A model generated the notes under the pieces. The model did no database searches. It worked only from the letters and a program-made list of their open reading frames with translations, and was not told the origin of the DNA. Positions 8,172 through 17,135 of a stretch of 64,000 nucleotides of DNA are shown in pieces (positions within the stretch are counted from its first letter, which is position 1; each line of letters starts with the position of its first letter). Origin of the DNA: Spirochaetaceae bacterium. Lineage in GTDB: Bacteria; Spirochaetota; Spirochaetia; DSM-27196; PWMO01. The stretch lies in NCBI GenBank assembly GCA_007693945.1, contig RECP01000063.1, positions 62,001 through 126,000 of the forward strand, read 5' to 3'. The translations under genes were made by a program, and so were the position numbers.

Positions 8172-9098
8172 ATGCACAGGTATATCTTGCGTCGCCTGTT
8201 TCTGCTTATCCCGGTCATGTTCGGCGTGTCGCTGGTGGTCTTCACGATCATGTTCTTCACACCCGGCGATCCGGCAAAACTGATGCTCGGTGAACGTGCT
8301 CCGGAGGCTGAAGTTGCCGCGCTGCGTGCCCAGATGGGCCTGGACGATCCGTTTCCGGTGCAGTTCGGACGCTTCATCTACAACGCGGTGCGCGGTGACC
8401 TGGGACGGTCGCTGGTGACGCGTCGTCCGGTCTTCCAGGAGCTCTATGCGCGCTTCCCGGCGACCCTGCAGCTGGCAGCTGCCGGAGTACTGGTTGCGGT
8501 GGTCATGGGGATCCCGATCGGAATTCTCTCGGCAACACGACAGTACTCGGCTTTTGATGCGGCCTCAATGGGTATCGCGCTTGTGGGTGTCTCAATGCCC
8601 AACTTCTGGCAGGGCATGATGATGATCCTGCTTTTCTCGGTAACGCTGGGCGTCTTTCCGTCCAGCGGCTACGGGACAATCCGTCATCTTGTCATGCCGG
8701 CACTTACAATCGGCACCAGCACCGCCGCTATCATCACCCGCATGACGCGGTCAAGCATGCTCGAGGTGGTACGACAGGACTACATCCGCACTGCGCGTGC
8801 CAAGGGCCTCAGTGAGAGTGTTGTGATCAACCGGCACGCGCTCAAGAACGCGCTGATTCCGATTGTGACCGTCATCGGACTGCAGTTCGGATACCTGCTC
8901 GGCGGCGCCGTGCTGACCGAGAGCATCTTCTCATGGCCGGGCGTCGGACGGCTGATGGTGGACGCCATCCGCCAGAAGGACTACCCGGTTGTTCAGGGGG
9001 GAGTGCTGCTGCTGGCTCTGACCTTCAGCGTTGTCAACCTGGGGGTTGACATCCTCTACGCCTATATCGATCCGCGCATCAAGGCGCAGTACAAATAG
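8172..9098 (+). CDS. Peptide ABC transporter permease (DppB-like)
   Basis: Inner-membrane permease of 308 residues with six membrane segments. The N-terminal RYILRRLFLLIPVMFGVSL and the FFTPGDPA block are hallmarks of the DppB/OppB branch. The EAA loop that contacts the ATPases is around RTARAKGLSESVVINRHALK near residue 205. SD AGAGGTGAT precedes the ATG. It forms the heterodimeric channel with the next gene product, from which it is separated by 9 bp. Confidence 0.92.
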   Translation: MHRYILRRLFLLIPVMFGVSLVVFTIMFFTPGDPAKLMLGERAPEAEVAALRAQMGLDDPFPVQFGRFIYNAVRGDLGRSLVTRRPVFQELYARFPATLQLAAAGVLVAVVMGIPIGILSATRQYSAFDAASMGIALVGVSMPNFWQGMMMILLFSVTLGVFPSSGYGTIRHLVMPALTIGTSTAAIITRMTRSSMLEVVRQDYIRTARAKGLSESVVINRHALKNALIPIVTVIGLQFGYLLGGAVLTESIFSWPGVGRLMVDAIRQKDYPVVQGGVLLLALTFSVVNLGVDILYAYIDPRIKAQYK

Positions 9099-9107
9099 GG
9101 GTGCGGC

Positions 9108-10070
9108 ATGAGGACTGAAACCGACGACATCATCCAGAGCAGTGATGAGCATCCCGGAGAGCTCCCCGAGAGCCTCGCTCCTGACGAACATCCTACCGTG
9201 CTCCCGCCGGAGTTTGCCGTCAACAAGCGGCGCGGTCAGTGGGCCGAGGTGTGGCGGCGTCTGCGCAAGAACCGCACGGCGATGTTCGGGCTGGCGGTGG
9301 TCCTGCTGATTGTCTTCACCGCCATCTTTGCCGACGTGATTGCACCCTATAGCTATCGCACACAGAACCTCGATCGGATTGCCGAAGCTCCCGGTCGCGA
9401 TCATCTACTAGGCACGGACGATCTGGGCCGCGATATTCTCAGCCGGATTATCTTTGGTGCGCGCGTCTCGCTGCAGGTGGGCTTCATAGCGGTAAGTATC
9501 TCGATCGTTCTTGGTGGTACACTGGGCGCGATTGCCGGCTACTACGGCGGCAGAATTGACAACGTCATCATGCGCATCATGGATGTGCTGCTGGCAATTC
9601 CCTCGATCCTGCTGGCAATCGCGATTGTAAGCGCCTTCGGCGGTGGCATCGTGAACGTCATGATCGCGGTCGGCATCAGCTACATTCCGGTCTACGCGCG
9701 GATCGTCAAGGCTTCATTCATCTCAATCAAAGAACAGGAGTTTATCGAAGCCGCACGCGCGGTAGGCGCCCGCGACGGGCGGATTATCGTGCGTCACATT
9801 CTTCCAAATAGTCTGGCGCCGATCATCGTGCAGGGAACGCTCGGTGTTGCTACCGCGATCCTGTCGGCTGCGGGGCTGAGCTTCATCGGCCTCGGTATTC
9901 AACCGCCGACGCCCGAATGGGGCGCGATGCTCTCATCCGGCCGGCATCTTATTCGCTCCGCGTGGCACGTGGCCACCTTCCCCGGACTCGCTATCATGCT
10001 CACGATTTTTGCGCTCAACCTGCTGGGTGACGGATTGCGCGACGCGCTCGATCCGCGGCTCAAGCAGTAG
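9108..10070 (+). CDS. Peptide ABC transporter permease (DppC-like)
   Basis: Inner-membrane permease of 320 residues, second half of the channel. A hydrophilic N-terminal extension of about 55 residues precedes TM1 (FGLAVVLLIVFTAIFAD); it is longer and more acidic than in E. coli DppC. The DDLGRDILSRIIFGAR block is diagnostic for the OppC/DppC branch, and the EAA loop lies around FIEAARAVGARDGRII near residue 210. SD GGGG precedes the ATG. Confidence 0.92.
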   Translation: MRTETDDIIQSSDEHPGELPESLAPDEHPTVLPPEFAVNKRRGQWAEVWRRLRKNRTAMFGLAVVLLIVFTAIFADVIAPYSYRTQNLDRIAEAPGRDHLLGTDDLGRDILSRIIFGARVSLQVGFIAVSISIVLGGTLGAIAGYYGGRIDNVIMRIMDVLLAIPSILLAIAIVSAFGGGIVNVMIAVGISYIPVYARIVKASFISIKEQEFIEAARAVGARDGRIIVRHILPNSLAPIIVQGTLGVATAILSAAGLSFIGLGIQPPTPEWGAMLSSGRHLIRSAWHVATFPGLAIMLTIFALNLLGDGLRDALDPRLKQ

Positions 10071-10100
10071 CCCCGACGGTGGACCACAAGGAAGGTAGAT

Positions 10101-11087
10101 GTGGCGGAACGGCTGCTCGAAATAGAGAATCTGCGCGTTGAGTACCACACCGACGACGGTGTGGTTACCGCGGTCGACAATCTGAAACTGCACCTGAACA
10201 AGGGACAGACGCTCGGCCTGGTGGGCGAAACCGGAGCCGGCAAAACTACCACGGCGCTGTCGATCATGCGCCTGGTTCCCGCGCCCCCCGGCAGAATTGT
10301 GTCGGGAACGGTGCGGTTCCGTGATGAAGACTTGCTGAAGAAGCGCATCGACGACATCAAGAAAATTCGCGGCAACAAGATCTCGATGATCTTTCAGGAT
10401 CCGATGACCTCGCTGAATCCGGTGCTCACGATCGGATTCCAGATCGAGGAGGCGGTCATGCTGCACCAGGGGCTCGACCGCAAGGCAGCCCGCCGGCGGG
10501 CCGCCGAGATGCTGCGTCTGGTTGGCATTCCCGCGGAGCGCGAAGGCGACTATCCACACGAGTTCTCCGGCGGCATGCGCCAGCGTGTCGGGATTGCCAT
10601 GGCGCTCTCCTGCAATCCCGAACTGCTGATTGCCGATGAGCCCACCACGGCACTCGACGTCACCATCCAGGCCCAGGTACTTGAGCTGATGAAGAGACTG
10701 CGTGAACAGTTCTCCACCTCGATGCTGCTGATTACGCACGACCTGGGCGTGGTAGCCGAGGTGTGTGACCACGTAGCCATCATGTACGCCGGCACCATCG
10801 TGGAGTATGCCGATGTCACGACGCTGTTCACGAATCCGCGGCATCCGTATACGCGCGGCCTTTTCGGCTCAATACCCAGTCTGGACGAGGAAGTAACGCG
10901 ACTGAAACCGATCACGGGCCTTATGCCTGACCCAACCGCGCTGCCGAGCGGCTGCAGGTTTCATCCCCGCTGTCCGATGGCCGGCGAGATCTGCAGCAGC
11001 AGGATACCACAGGTCACTGAACTCGATAATGATCACTCCGTTCACTGCATGATCTACGAGGGACTGGTTCCCGGGTACGAGGAGTAA
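10101..11087 (+). CDS. Peptide ABC transporter ATPase (DppD-like)
   Basis: Cytoplasmic ATPase of 328 residues. Walker A is GETGAGKTT near residue 47, signature [15 protein letters not shown] near 155, and Walker [13 protein letters not shown]. The C-terminal oligopeptide-transport region is present with cysteine-bearing block [14 protein letters not shown], which in relatives binds an iron-sulfur cluster or zinc. GTG start with SD AAGGAAGG. It pairs with the next ATPase to drive transport. Confidence 0.92.
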   Translation: MAERLLEIENLRVEYHTDDGVVTAVDNLKLHLNKGQTLGLVGETGAGKTTTALSIMRLVPAPPGRIVSGTVRFRDEDLLKKRIDDIKKIRGNKISMIFQDPMTSLNPVLTIGFQIEEAVMLHQGLDRKAARRRAAEMLRLVGIPAEREGDYPHEFSGGMRQRVGIAMALSCNPELLIADEPTTALDVTIQAQVLELMKRLREQFSTSMLLITHDLGVVAEVCDHVAIMYAGTIVEYADVTTLFTNPRHPYTRGLFGSIPSLDEEVTRLKPITGLMPDPTALPSGCRFHPRCPMAGEICSSRIPQVTELDNDHSVHCMIYEGLVPGYEE

Positions 11088-11090
11088 GCG

Positions 11091-12035
11091 ATGCAGAACC
11101 TGCTCGAAGTGCGCAACCTCAGGAAGGACTTTCACACCAAGAAGGGTCTGCTGCAGGCGGTCAACGACATAACCTTCGACGTGCGCAGGGGAGAGACGCT
11201 CGGCATCGTGGGCGAGTCCGGCTGCGGAAAATCAACCACCGGCCGTGCCGTATTGCGCCTGGTAGAACCCACCTCCGGAGAGATCCGCTTCGATGGACAG
11301 GACATCCTGGCCTACAGTGCGCGCAAGATGCGCGAGGCACGCAAAGACATGCAGATCATCTTCCAGGATCCGTTTGCATCGCTCAATCCGCGCCTCAGTA
11401 TTTCACAGATCATCGCCGAACCGTTCGACGTCTATCGCATGTATGGTCCCGGCGAACGAGCTCAACGCGTGCTGGAGCTGATGCGGACGGTAGGACTGAG
11501 CAACAAGCTGGTGAACGCCTTCCCGCACGAACTCGACGGCGGACGGCGCCAGCGAGTTGGTGTGGCGCGCGCCCTCGCCCTGAACCCCAAGTTCATCGTC
11601 TGCGACGAACCGGTGTCAGCCCTGGACGTCTCGATTCAGGCCCAGATCCTCAACCTGATCCAGGATCTACAGCAGAAGCTCGACCTTACCTATATGTTCA
11701 TCTCTCACGATCTGAGCGTGGTCAAGCATATCTCAAACCGGGTTGCGGTGATGTACCTTGGCAAGATAGTCGAGCTGACCACCTCGCGCAAGATCTTCAC
11801 GAACCCGCTGCACCCCTATACCCAGGCACTGCTGAGCGCCATCCCGCTGCCCAAGGTGGGCGCCGAGAAACGGCGCCGCATAATCCTCGAGGGTGACGTT
11901 CCCAGCCCGATCAATCCGCCGACCGGCTGTATCTTCTGCGGACGCTGCCCGTTTGTGATGGTTAAATGCAGAGAGACTCCCCCGCCGATAGTGGAGGCGG
12001 AACCCGATCACTTCGTTTCTTGCTATCTACTGTGA
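11091..12035 (+). CDS. Peptide ABC transporter ATPase (DppF-like)
   Basis: Cytoplasmic ATPase of 314 residues. Walker A is GESGCGKST, Walker [13 protein letters not shown], and the C-terminal block [14 protein letters not shown] carries clustered cysteines. The ABC signature reads LDGGRRQR instead of LSGGxxQ; I believe a whole DppF subfamily has this Asp, so it need not be a defect. SD AGGAG overlaps the previous stop region with only 3 bp between genes. Last gene of the operon; the inverted repeat 12040-12141 follows at once. Confidence 0.92.
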   Translation: MQNLLEVRNLRKDFHTKKGLLQAVNDITFDVRRGETLGIVGESGCGKSTTGRAVLRLVEPTSGEIRFDGQDILAYSARKMREARKDMQIIFQDPFASLNPRLSISQIIAEPFDVYRMYGPGERAQRVLELMRTVGLSNKLVNAFPHELDGGRRQRVGVARALALNPKFIVCDEPVSALDVSIQAQILNLIQDLQQKLDLTYMFISHDLSVVKHISNRVAVMYLGKIVELTTSRKIFTNPLHPYTQALLSAIPLPKVGAEKRRRIILEGDVPSPINPPTGCIFCGRCPFVMVKCRETPPPIVEAEPDHFVSCYLL

Positions 12036-12039
12036 AACT

Positions 12040-12141
12040 GGTGCCGAATTTGTTTTTTTGTGCAGCAGCTTCCACACCCGCTGCCGCGGCCTGCCGCAGG
12101 CCGCAGTACCGGGACGGGATCAAAAAACAAATTCGGCACCA
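12040..12141. repeat. Nested inverted repeat, bidirectional terminator or mobile palindrome
   Basis: The outer arms are GGTGCCGAATTTG plus a T-run (12040-12060) and its complement (12121-12140): 20 paired bases with one unpaired T. They enclose about 60 bases that contain a second perfect hairpin, GCGGCCTG-CCG-CAGGCCGC (12086-12104). The element exactly fills the gap between convergent genes: the minus-strand gene ends at 12142. T-runs on both strands fit a two-way terminator, but the long complex loop also resembles a REP- or MITE-like element. Confidence 0.7.
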
Positions 12142-12690
12142 CTAATCAAAGGTCTCCAGCGGTACCCGGCAGAAATCCGCCACGGCCCGGCCGATCATCA
12201 GCAGGTGCTCGTGACGGCGCTGCGATTCTGTCTGCATGTTTACGCTCAGTGCGTCGTCCCCGTCTTGTCGCATACGCAGCGAAAGCCGTACCAGCCGGCG
12301 CTGCAGCACCCTTGGAACGCCCGGGGCCGTGTACGGGCCGGAATCGTGGTCGCGCTTAGCTTCGGGTGCTGACCCGCCGATTGGTGCCGATGTCAACACG
12401 CGCACTGCTGTGACGCTTTGGAGGTCGTAGACGCGGCGACGCACAATCGGAAACAGTCCGACGTATGACACAACCTGGCCGGCGTTGCGGTCAAACGCCC
12501 AGCGTTCATTGTAGAGTCCCGCCACAAGGCAGATAATCCCCATCACCGCGGGCAACGGATAGACGTCACCGCCGTGAAACGCAGCCCACGCCAGAAACGC
12601 ACAACAGGCCAGAAAGAAGACGCGCCAGAACCACCCGACTCTCAATTCCAGCCGCTCGGCGCCACGGTGATGTACCCGATACTGATACAC
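12142..12690 (-). CDS. Hypothetical membrane protein, PH-like
   Basis: Predicted protein of 182 residues. Two adjacent membrane segments at about residues 21-58 (FWRVFFLACCAFLAWAAF, then a second around LPAVMGIICLVAGLY) are followed by a cytoplasmic domain beginning ERWAFDRNAGQVVSYVGLFP, the strand pattern of bacterial PH-like membrane proteins. No catalytic motif. GTG start with SD AGGGG. Convergent with the peptide operon. Function unknown. Confidence 0.65.
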   Translation of the reverse strand: MYQYRVHHRGAERLELRVGWFWRVFFLACCAFLAWAAFHGGDVYPLPAVMGIICLVAGLYNERWAFDRNAGQVVSYVGLFPIVRRRVYDLQSVTAVRVLTSAPIGGSAPEAKRDHDSGPYTAPGVPRVLQRRLVRLSLRMRQDGDDALSVNMQTESQRRHEHLLMIGRAVADFCRVPLETFD

Positions 12691-12817
12691 TGGCTACCCC
12701 TCGTGCCTGCAGAATATCACAGCCTCGAAAGCCGGTCACCCGACGCTCAGCAAACGAGGCCATCATCGGGCTTGTCAGCCGCGGCGAGGCCCTCGACGGG
12801 CTCCATCCGCGACGCGT

Positions 12818-13882
12818 CTACCAGCTGAACTCGCCCCACTGCCGGCGAAGCAGGTGTGCGGCACGCTCGGCGAGGGCTTCAACGGCGCTGTTCACTACCG
12901 TATGCCCGTCGGCGAGGGTTGTGGTACGCTGCGCGTCAGCGAGCAGAGCCTCGATGGTGGCCCTGATCCCAAGCTCAAGACCGCGGAGACTGTAGCCGCC
13001 CTCCAGGAGCACGACGACGCGGTTGCGGGCGTGTCGGGCCGCAACGCCTGAGAGGCGCTCGGTCATGGCGCCAAACGCCGCGCCGGAGAGCAGCATCGAG
13101 CCCAACGGATCACGCTCGTGCGCATCGTAGCCGGCCGAAATCAGAATCAGCTGCGGCCGATAGCGGTCGAGTAACGGCACGATCAGGCTATCGAACAGGA
13201 ACAGGTACTCGCTGTCGCTGCGTCCGGCCGGGAGAGGAAGATTCACGGTGTAGCCTTTGCCCTTACCGCTGCCGAGTTCCTCCAAACGACCCGTTCCCGG
13301 AAAGAGCGGGAACTGGTGCAGCGAGATGTAAAGTACACCCGGGTCTTCGTAGAAGCTATGCATCGTGCCGTTACCGTGATGCACGTCCCAGTCCACAATC
13401 GCAACGCGGTCGACCCCATAACGGGCCCGGGCGTGTTCGGAGGCAACTGCGGCATTGTTGAAAAAACAGAATCCCATCGGACGATCGGCCTCTGCGTGAT
13501 GGCCGGGAGGACGGGTCCCGACGAAGGCGTGTCGCGCCCGAGCGTTGAAAAGGGCGTCGACCGCGGCACACGCGCCTCCGGCCGCTCGCAGCGCCGCGGC
13601 GTAACTGTGGCGGTTAGCGGCCGTATCGGCGTCGAAGACGGTGATCTCGCGCAGTTGTGAATCGCGCACCAGTTCGTAATGCGCCGCGGTGTGCACGCGG
13701 ATAATCTCCTCCTGCGTTGCGTCACGCCCCTCATCCAGGAGCACCGTCGGGTCGCTGCGGCAGTCATCGAACACAGCAGCCACAGCATCCATCCGCTCCG
13801 GTCTTTCGGGATGGCCGCCGCCGGCCGAATGCAGCCGACACACCCCATCGCTAACCAGGTAGAGCTCTTGCATCGCCGTCAC
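12818..13882 (-). CDS. Histone deacetylase family (AcuC/HDAC-like) amidohydrolase
   Basis: Zinc amidohydrolase of 354 residues, arginase/deacetylase fold. The active-site blocks are all present: RPPGHHAE (His dyad), FCFFNNAAVA, the metal ligands in DWDVHHGNGT, and the last ligand and transition-state region in SAGYDAHERDPLG. Bacterial members deacetylate lysine, acetylpolyamines or acetoin-pathway proteins. Its GTG start overlaps the MFS stop as GTGA, so translation is coupled to the transporter; an ATG three codons later is the alternative. A polyamine or acetylated-metabolite substrate carried by the neighbour is possible (inference). Confidence 0.85.
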   Translation of the reverse strand: MTAMQELYLVSDGVCRLHSAGGGHPERPERMDAVAAVFDDCRSDPTVLLDEGRDATQEEIIRVHTAAHYELVRDSQLREITVFDADTAANRHSYAAALRAAGGACAAVDALFNARARHAFVGTRPPGHHAEADRPMGFCFFNNAAVASEHARARYGVDRVAIVDWDVHHGNGTMHSFYEDPGVLYISLHQFPLFPGTGRLEELGSGKGKGYTVNLPLPAGRSDSEYLFLFDSLIVPLLDRYRPQLILISAGYDAHERDPLGSMLLSGAAFGAMTERLSGVAARHARNRVVVLLEGGYSLRGLELGIRATIEALLADAQRTTTLADGHTVVNSAVEALAERAAHLLRRQWGEFSW

Positions 13883-15078
13883 TGTACCACTGACCGCTGC
13901 AGGACCGTCAACACCGCGAAGAGACCGGCACCCAGCAGCAGGAGCAGAAGGATATAGGGAGCCACGACTGCCATTCCCACGCGCTGAGCCAGCATCCCTC
14001 CACCGCCGGCCAGCAGCACGCTTGACAGGATGGCAGCTCCCATTTGATAACCTATCACATCGTTGGCGCGCGACGCACCGACGCGCCCGGGACTCTCGAG
14101 TATCAGCAGCGGAAAGACCGGCGCCATGCTGGCCCCCAGTGCCGCCAGCGCCAGCCCGTCAGCGGTTGGCGACAGGCCCAGTGACAGTACCAGCGCCGCG
14201 ATGCAGGCGGCCGCAAACGCTCCGCGCAGCACCGCGCGGCTGCCGATGATCTGCGACAGCGGTCCGAGCAGGATTCGTCCACCGGTCAGTGAGAACCAGA
14301 ATGCCCCGACCCAGAAGCTCGCGCTGACCGGCTGCATACCGCGGCCTTCGGTCAGCAGAGTATACGTCAGCTGCGCCGCAGAGATCTCAGCCCCGGTGTA
14401 GAAGAAAAAGAGCAGCACTCCGCCCCAGATCAGTAGCCGCTGCACGACAGGCGACACTTCGGTGTCCGGCCGATCAGCGGTCGCCGGCGCTGCGCGTCGG
14501 TGCGCTGCACCGGCGGACGCTTGAGCAACCGCACGGTGCGAGAAACGGTCGCGCGTGCGCAGCAGCATAAGCGTCACCAGCCATAGCACCACCGACGCGC
14601 CAACGTATGCGTAGCGCCAGGAACCCAGTTGCAATATCGACAGGGTTACCATCGGCGGTCCGACGGTCGCCCCAATTCCAAAGCAGGCGTGCATCCAGTT
14701 CATCGTTGTGGCACTGAAGCAATGCGCGGCGTAGGCGTTGAAGCCGGCATCGATAAGTCCGGTTCCCACTCCTATGAGTACAAAACCGGGCACGAGCATC
14801 CACCACCAGGGTACCAGTGCCACAAGCATCAGCCCGGCTGCCATCGCCAGCGCGCCGCCGACCAGTGCCCAGCCGAGATCCACCCGTCGCACCACCGGAC
14901 CGCTGCTTACGCTCGACACAAAGTATCCCAGCGAGACCGATGCGAACAGCCAGACAATGGCCCCCATCGGACGGCCGAACTCGGCGCGTATCGAAGGCCA
15001 GGCAACACCGAGCAGCCCGTCAGGCAAACCCAGCCCGACAAAACTCAAGAACGAAATCAGCAGCACTGCGGTGATCAT
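13879..15078 (-). CDS. MFS transporter
   Basis: Major facilitator protein of about 399 residues with 12 membrane segments. TM1 carries LSFVGLGLPDGLLGVAWP, and the first half ends with the DAGFNAYAA block seen in sugar-type (FucP/YfkF-like) MFS proteins. The start is set at the ATG at 15078, directly before TM1, because a TTGCAG-17-TATACT promoter ends 10 bases upstream; a TTG at 15117 lies inside that promoter. First gene of a two-gene unit with the HDAC-like enzyme. Substrate unknown. Confidence 0.78.
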   Translation of the reverse strand: MITAVLLISFLSFVGLGLPDGLLGVAWPSIRAEFGRPMGAIVWLFASVSLGYFVSSVSSGPVVRRVDLGWALVGGALAMAAGLMLVALVPWWWMLVPGFVLIGVGTGLIDAGFNAYAAHCFSATTMNWMHACFGIGATVGPPMVTLSILQLGSWRYAYVGASVVLWLVTLMLLRTRDRFSHRAVAQASAGAAHRRAAPATADRPDTEVSPVVQRLLIWGGVLLFFFYTGAEISAAQLTYTLLTEGRGMQPVSASFWVGAFWFSLTGGRILLGPLSQIIGSRAVLRGAFAAACIAALVLSLGLSPTADGLALAALGASMAPVFPLLILESPGRVGASRANDVIGYQMGAAILSSVLLAGGGGMLAQRVGMAVVAPYILLLLLLGAGLFAVLTVLQRSVVQ

Positions 15079-15088
15079 GATGAACGCA

Positions 15089-15117
15089 AGTATAGTTGCT
15101 GGACGAGCGGCCTGCAA
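15089..15117 (-). promoter_or_regulatory. Promoter of the MFS-HDAC operon
   Basis: Minus-strand TTGCAG (15112-15117), 17 bases, TATACT (15089-15094). The ATG at 15078 begins 10 bases after the -10 box, so the leader would be a few bases at most. Confidence 0.5.
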
Positions 15118-15128
15118 GGCTGTACCTT
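15100..15128 (+). promoter_or_regulatory. Possible promoter of hslO
   Basis: TGGACG (15100-15105), 17 bases, TACCTT (15123-15128), then 8 bases to the ATG at 15137. It overlaps the divergent MFS promoter. Weak boxes, but the same near-leaderless geometry as its neighbours. Confidence 0.35.
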
Positions 15129-15136
15129 AGGCTCAT

Positions 15137-16084
15137 ATGACACTGCGAGCCATCGATGACCCGCTAATCGTCTCGACGCTCAGTGCGCTACCGGAAGACC
15201 GGGTGGACAGCTTCGTGCTGGCTGACGGAGCGTATCGAGGCGCGTTGCTGCACGGAACGCGGATGATAAACCAGATGCGTGCCAACCACGAACTCGGCCT
15301 GATTGAGACCCTGCTTCTCGGGCACGGCTACCTGGCCGGCGGTTTACTCTCAACCAACGTCAAAGGTAACGACAGGATCTCGTTTGAATTGAGCTGTGAC
15401 GGCCCGCTCGGCGGTCTGTCGGTGGAGGCAACCGCCGCGGGTACCGTACGCGGCTACCTGAAGAACAACCCGATTCCACTGACAGATGCGCCAACCTCAC
15501 TCGATCCGGCCCAGTTCGTGGGCCACGGAACACTGGCGGTCACCAAGCTGCTGGAGCGCGCCAAGCAGCCGTTCACCGGCCACATCAGGCTGGTCTACGG
15601 CAGTCTGGCACGCGATCTGGCGGCCTATTTTGTCTACTCGGAACAGACCCCCACCGCGTTTCACGTCAGCATACAGTTTGATCGCGAAGGCCGTCCGGTT
15701 GGCGCCGGTGGTTTGATGATACAGGCGATGCCGGTCCTCGGCGGTTACGAGGAACGAGAAGACGCCATTCAGCTGATCGATGCCGCGGTGCATGAGATCG
15801 GGTCGATCGGCAGGCTGTTCGCCGACGGTGCGACACCGGCCCAGATACTGAGCGATCACTTCGGCGCACTGGAACCGCACCCGCTGGCCACCAAGAGCGT
15901 GCGCTTCCACTGCGCGTGCGGGCGGGAGCGCTTTTTCAACTTCATCGCAGCCCTGAGCATCGAAGAGTTGGAAGACATCAGGCGCAACGGGCCATTCCCA
16001 TTGTGCACGACCTGCTTCAACTGCAACACTACCTATTCGTTCTCGGCCGAAGAAATCGCTCAGGCGTATCAGCTGGCTCGTTGA
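15137..16084 (+). CDS. hslO: Redox-regulated chaperone Hsp33
   Basis: Hsp33 holdase of 315 residues. The N-terminal domain holds the family block MINQMRANHELG near residue 36 and GNDRISFEL. The C-terminal redox switch is intact: CxC in FHCACGRERF near residue 258 and CxxC in LCTTCFNC near 292, an expanded form with a third Cys. These four thiols bind zinc when reduced and form disulphides under oxidative stress, which unfolds the linker and activates the chaperone. No SD: the ATG lies only 8 bases after a plausible -10 box. Divergent from the MFS-HDAC unit. Confidence 0.92.
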   Translation: MTLRAIDDPLIVSTLSALPEDRVDSFVLADGAYRGALLHGTRMINQMRANHELGLIETLLLGHGYLAGGLLSTNVKGNDRISFELSCDGPLGGLSVEATAAGTVRGYLKNNPIPLTDAPTSLDPAQFVGHGTLAVTKLLERAKQPFTGHIRLVYGSLARDLAAYFVYSEQTPTAFHVSIQFDREGRPVGAGGLMIQAMPVLGGYEEREDAIQLIDAAVHEIGSIGRLFADGATPAQILSDHFGALEPHPLATKSVRFHCACGRERFFNFIAALSIEELEDIRRNGPFPLCTTCFNCNTTYSFSAEEIAQAYQLAR

Positions 16085-16118
16085 ACCCCTCGGAGCCCCA
16101 ACGCAGCCCGGAGAGCAC

Positions 16119-17135
16119 TCAGATACGCGACCGGATCGCGCGAACCACGCGCATGCTGGCCAAACCATCCTCGGCGCTCGACAGAGGGGTACGCTGCCGG
16201 TCGGTCACGCAAGCCACGGCGTCAGTCAGCATGCCGGAGAAATAGCCTGTAGGCCCTATCGGCTCCAACTCGACCGCGCGCAGCGAACGGTATCCCTGGT
16301 AGTAAGGGCTCTCCGTGCTCTGCTCGAAGGTGTAGACACCGTTGCCAATACGAATGCGACCGCTCTCGAAGCTCAGTTCGAGCTCGAATACCAGATGGTC
16401 GCGTTGAGCGCCAACTTCTATTACCACCGGGAGCGTCTCAATCGTGCCGTACAAGAACGCCGACGAGGTCCGCGCCCGCATGCTGCCCAGGCTCCGCCGG
16501 ACCCGCAGCGTCCCCGCGGCCAGAAAGTTGATAATGTCGACCATGTGCGTTCCGTCGTGCAACAGCACTTGATCGTGCCGCCGGGCACGACCGAAGTAGA
16601 GCGTTCCGCGAATCGAGATAAGCAAACCAAAGCGCCGCTGGCTGATCAGTCGTCGTACGTTCTGGTAGTCGGCGGAGTAACGCCGCTCGTGATTGGTCAG
16701 AACCGTCACGCGCCGACGGCAATGCAGCGCCGCGATTGCGCGCGCGTCGCGCATGCTGTAGGCCAGCGGCTTCTCGCACACCGCAACCGCGACACCGTGC
16801 CGTGCCGCGCGCTCAACCATTCTCCGATGACTGTCCGGATGCGTGGCAATGCACAGGATATCCGGCCGGGTCTCGAGTAACAGCCGATCGATGTCGGCGT
16901 AGACTGCCGGGCAGTCCCAGCGCTCGGAAAACCGGGTACGACGCTCGGGTTGGCAGTCGCACCCGCCAACCAGTTCACAATCCGGATTGGCGGCTATTGC
17001 ACCAGCGTGGGTACACGGCTTTTCGCGCAGCGGGTCATCCTCGAGCAGCGAGCCGATACGTCCAAGTCCGACAATCGCGCACCGCACCGCCGCACCGGCA
17101 CCGCCTGTGGTTACGGAAGCTCGAATCTCACTCAT
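16119..17135 (-). CDS. Gfo/Idh/MocA-family oxidoreductase
   Basis: NAD(P)-dependent dehydrogenase of 338 residues. The Rossmann motif AIVGLGRIGSLLEDD is at residues 20-34, and the conserved CEKPLAY block (catalytic Lys) near residue 130. The C-terminal alpha/beta domain carries DGTHMVDIINFL, which in this family lines the active site. Substrates are usually sugars or inositols. Its ATG overlaps the stop of the P-type ATPase gene by one base (TAATG), so the two are translated together although no biochemical link is obvious. Confidence 0.85.
   Translation of the reverse strand: MSEIRASVTTGGAGAAVRCAIVGLGRIGSLLEDDPLREKPCTHAGAIAANPDCELVGGCDCQPERRTRFSERWDCPAVYADIDRLLLETRPDILCIATHPDSHRRMVERAARHGVAVAVCEKPLAYSMRDARAIAALHCRRRVTVLTNHERRYSADYQNVRRLISQRRFGLLISIRGTLYFGRARRHDQVLLHDGTHMVDIINFLAAGTLRVRRSLGSMRARTSSAFLYGTIETLPVVIEVGAQRDHLVFELELSFESGRIRIGNGVYTFEQSTESPYYQGYRSLRAVELEPIGPTGYFSGMLTDAVACVTDRQRTPLSSAEDGLASMRVVRAIRSRI

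Noticed and set aside
11091-12035. Loss of Ser in the ABC signature (LDGGRRQR) as a defect
   Set aside because: The rest of the ATPase is intact and, as far as I recall, many DppF-like proteins carry this Asp.
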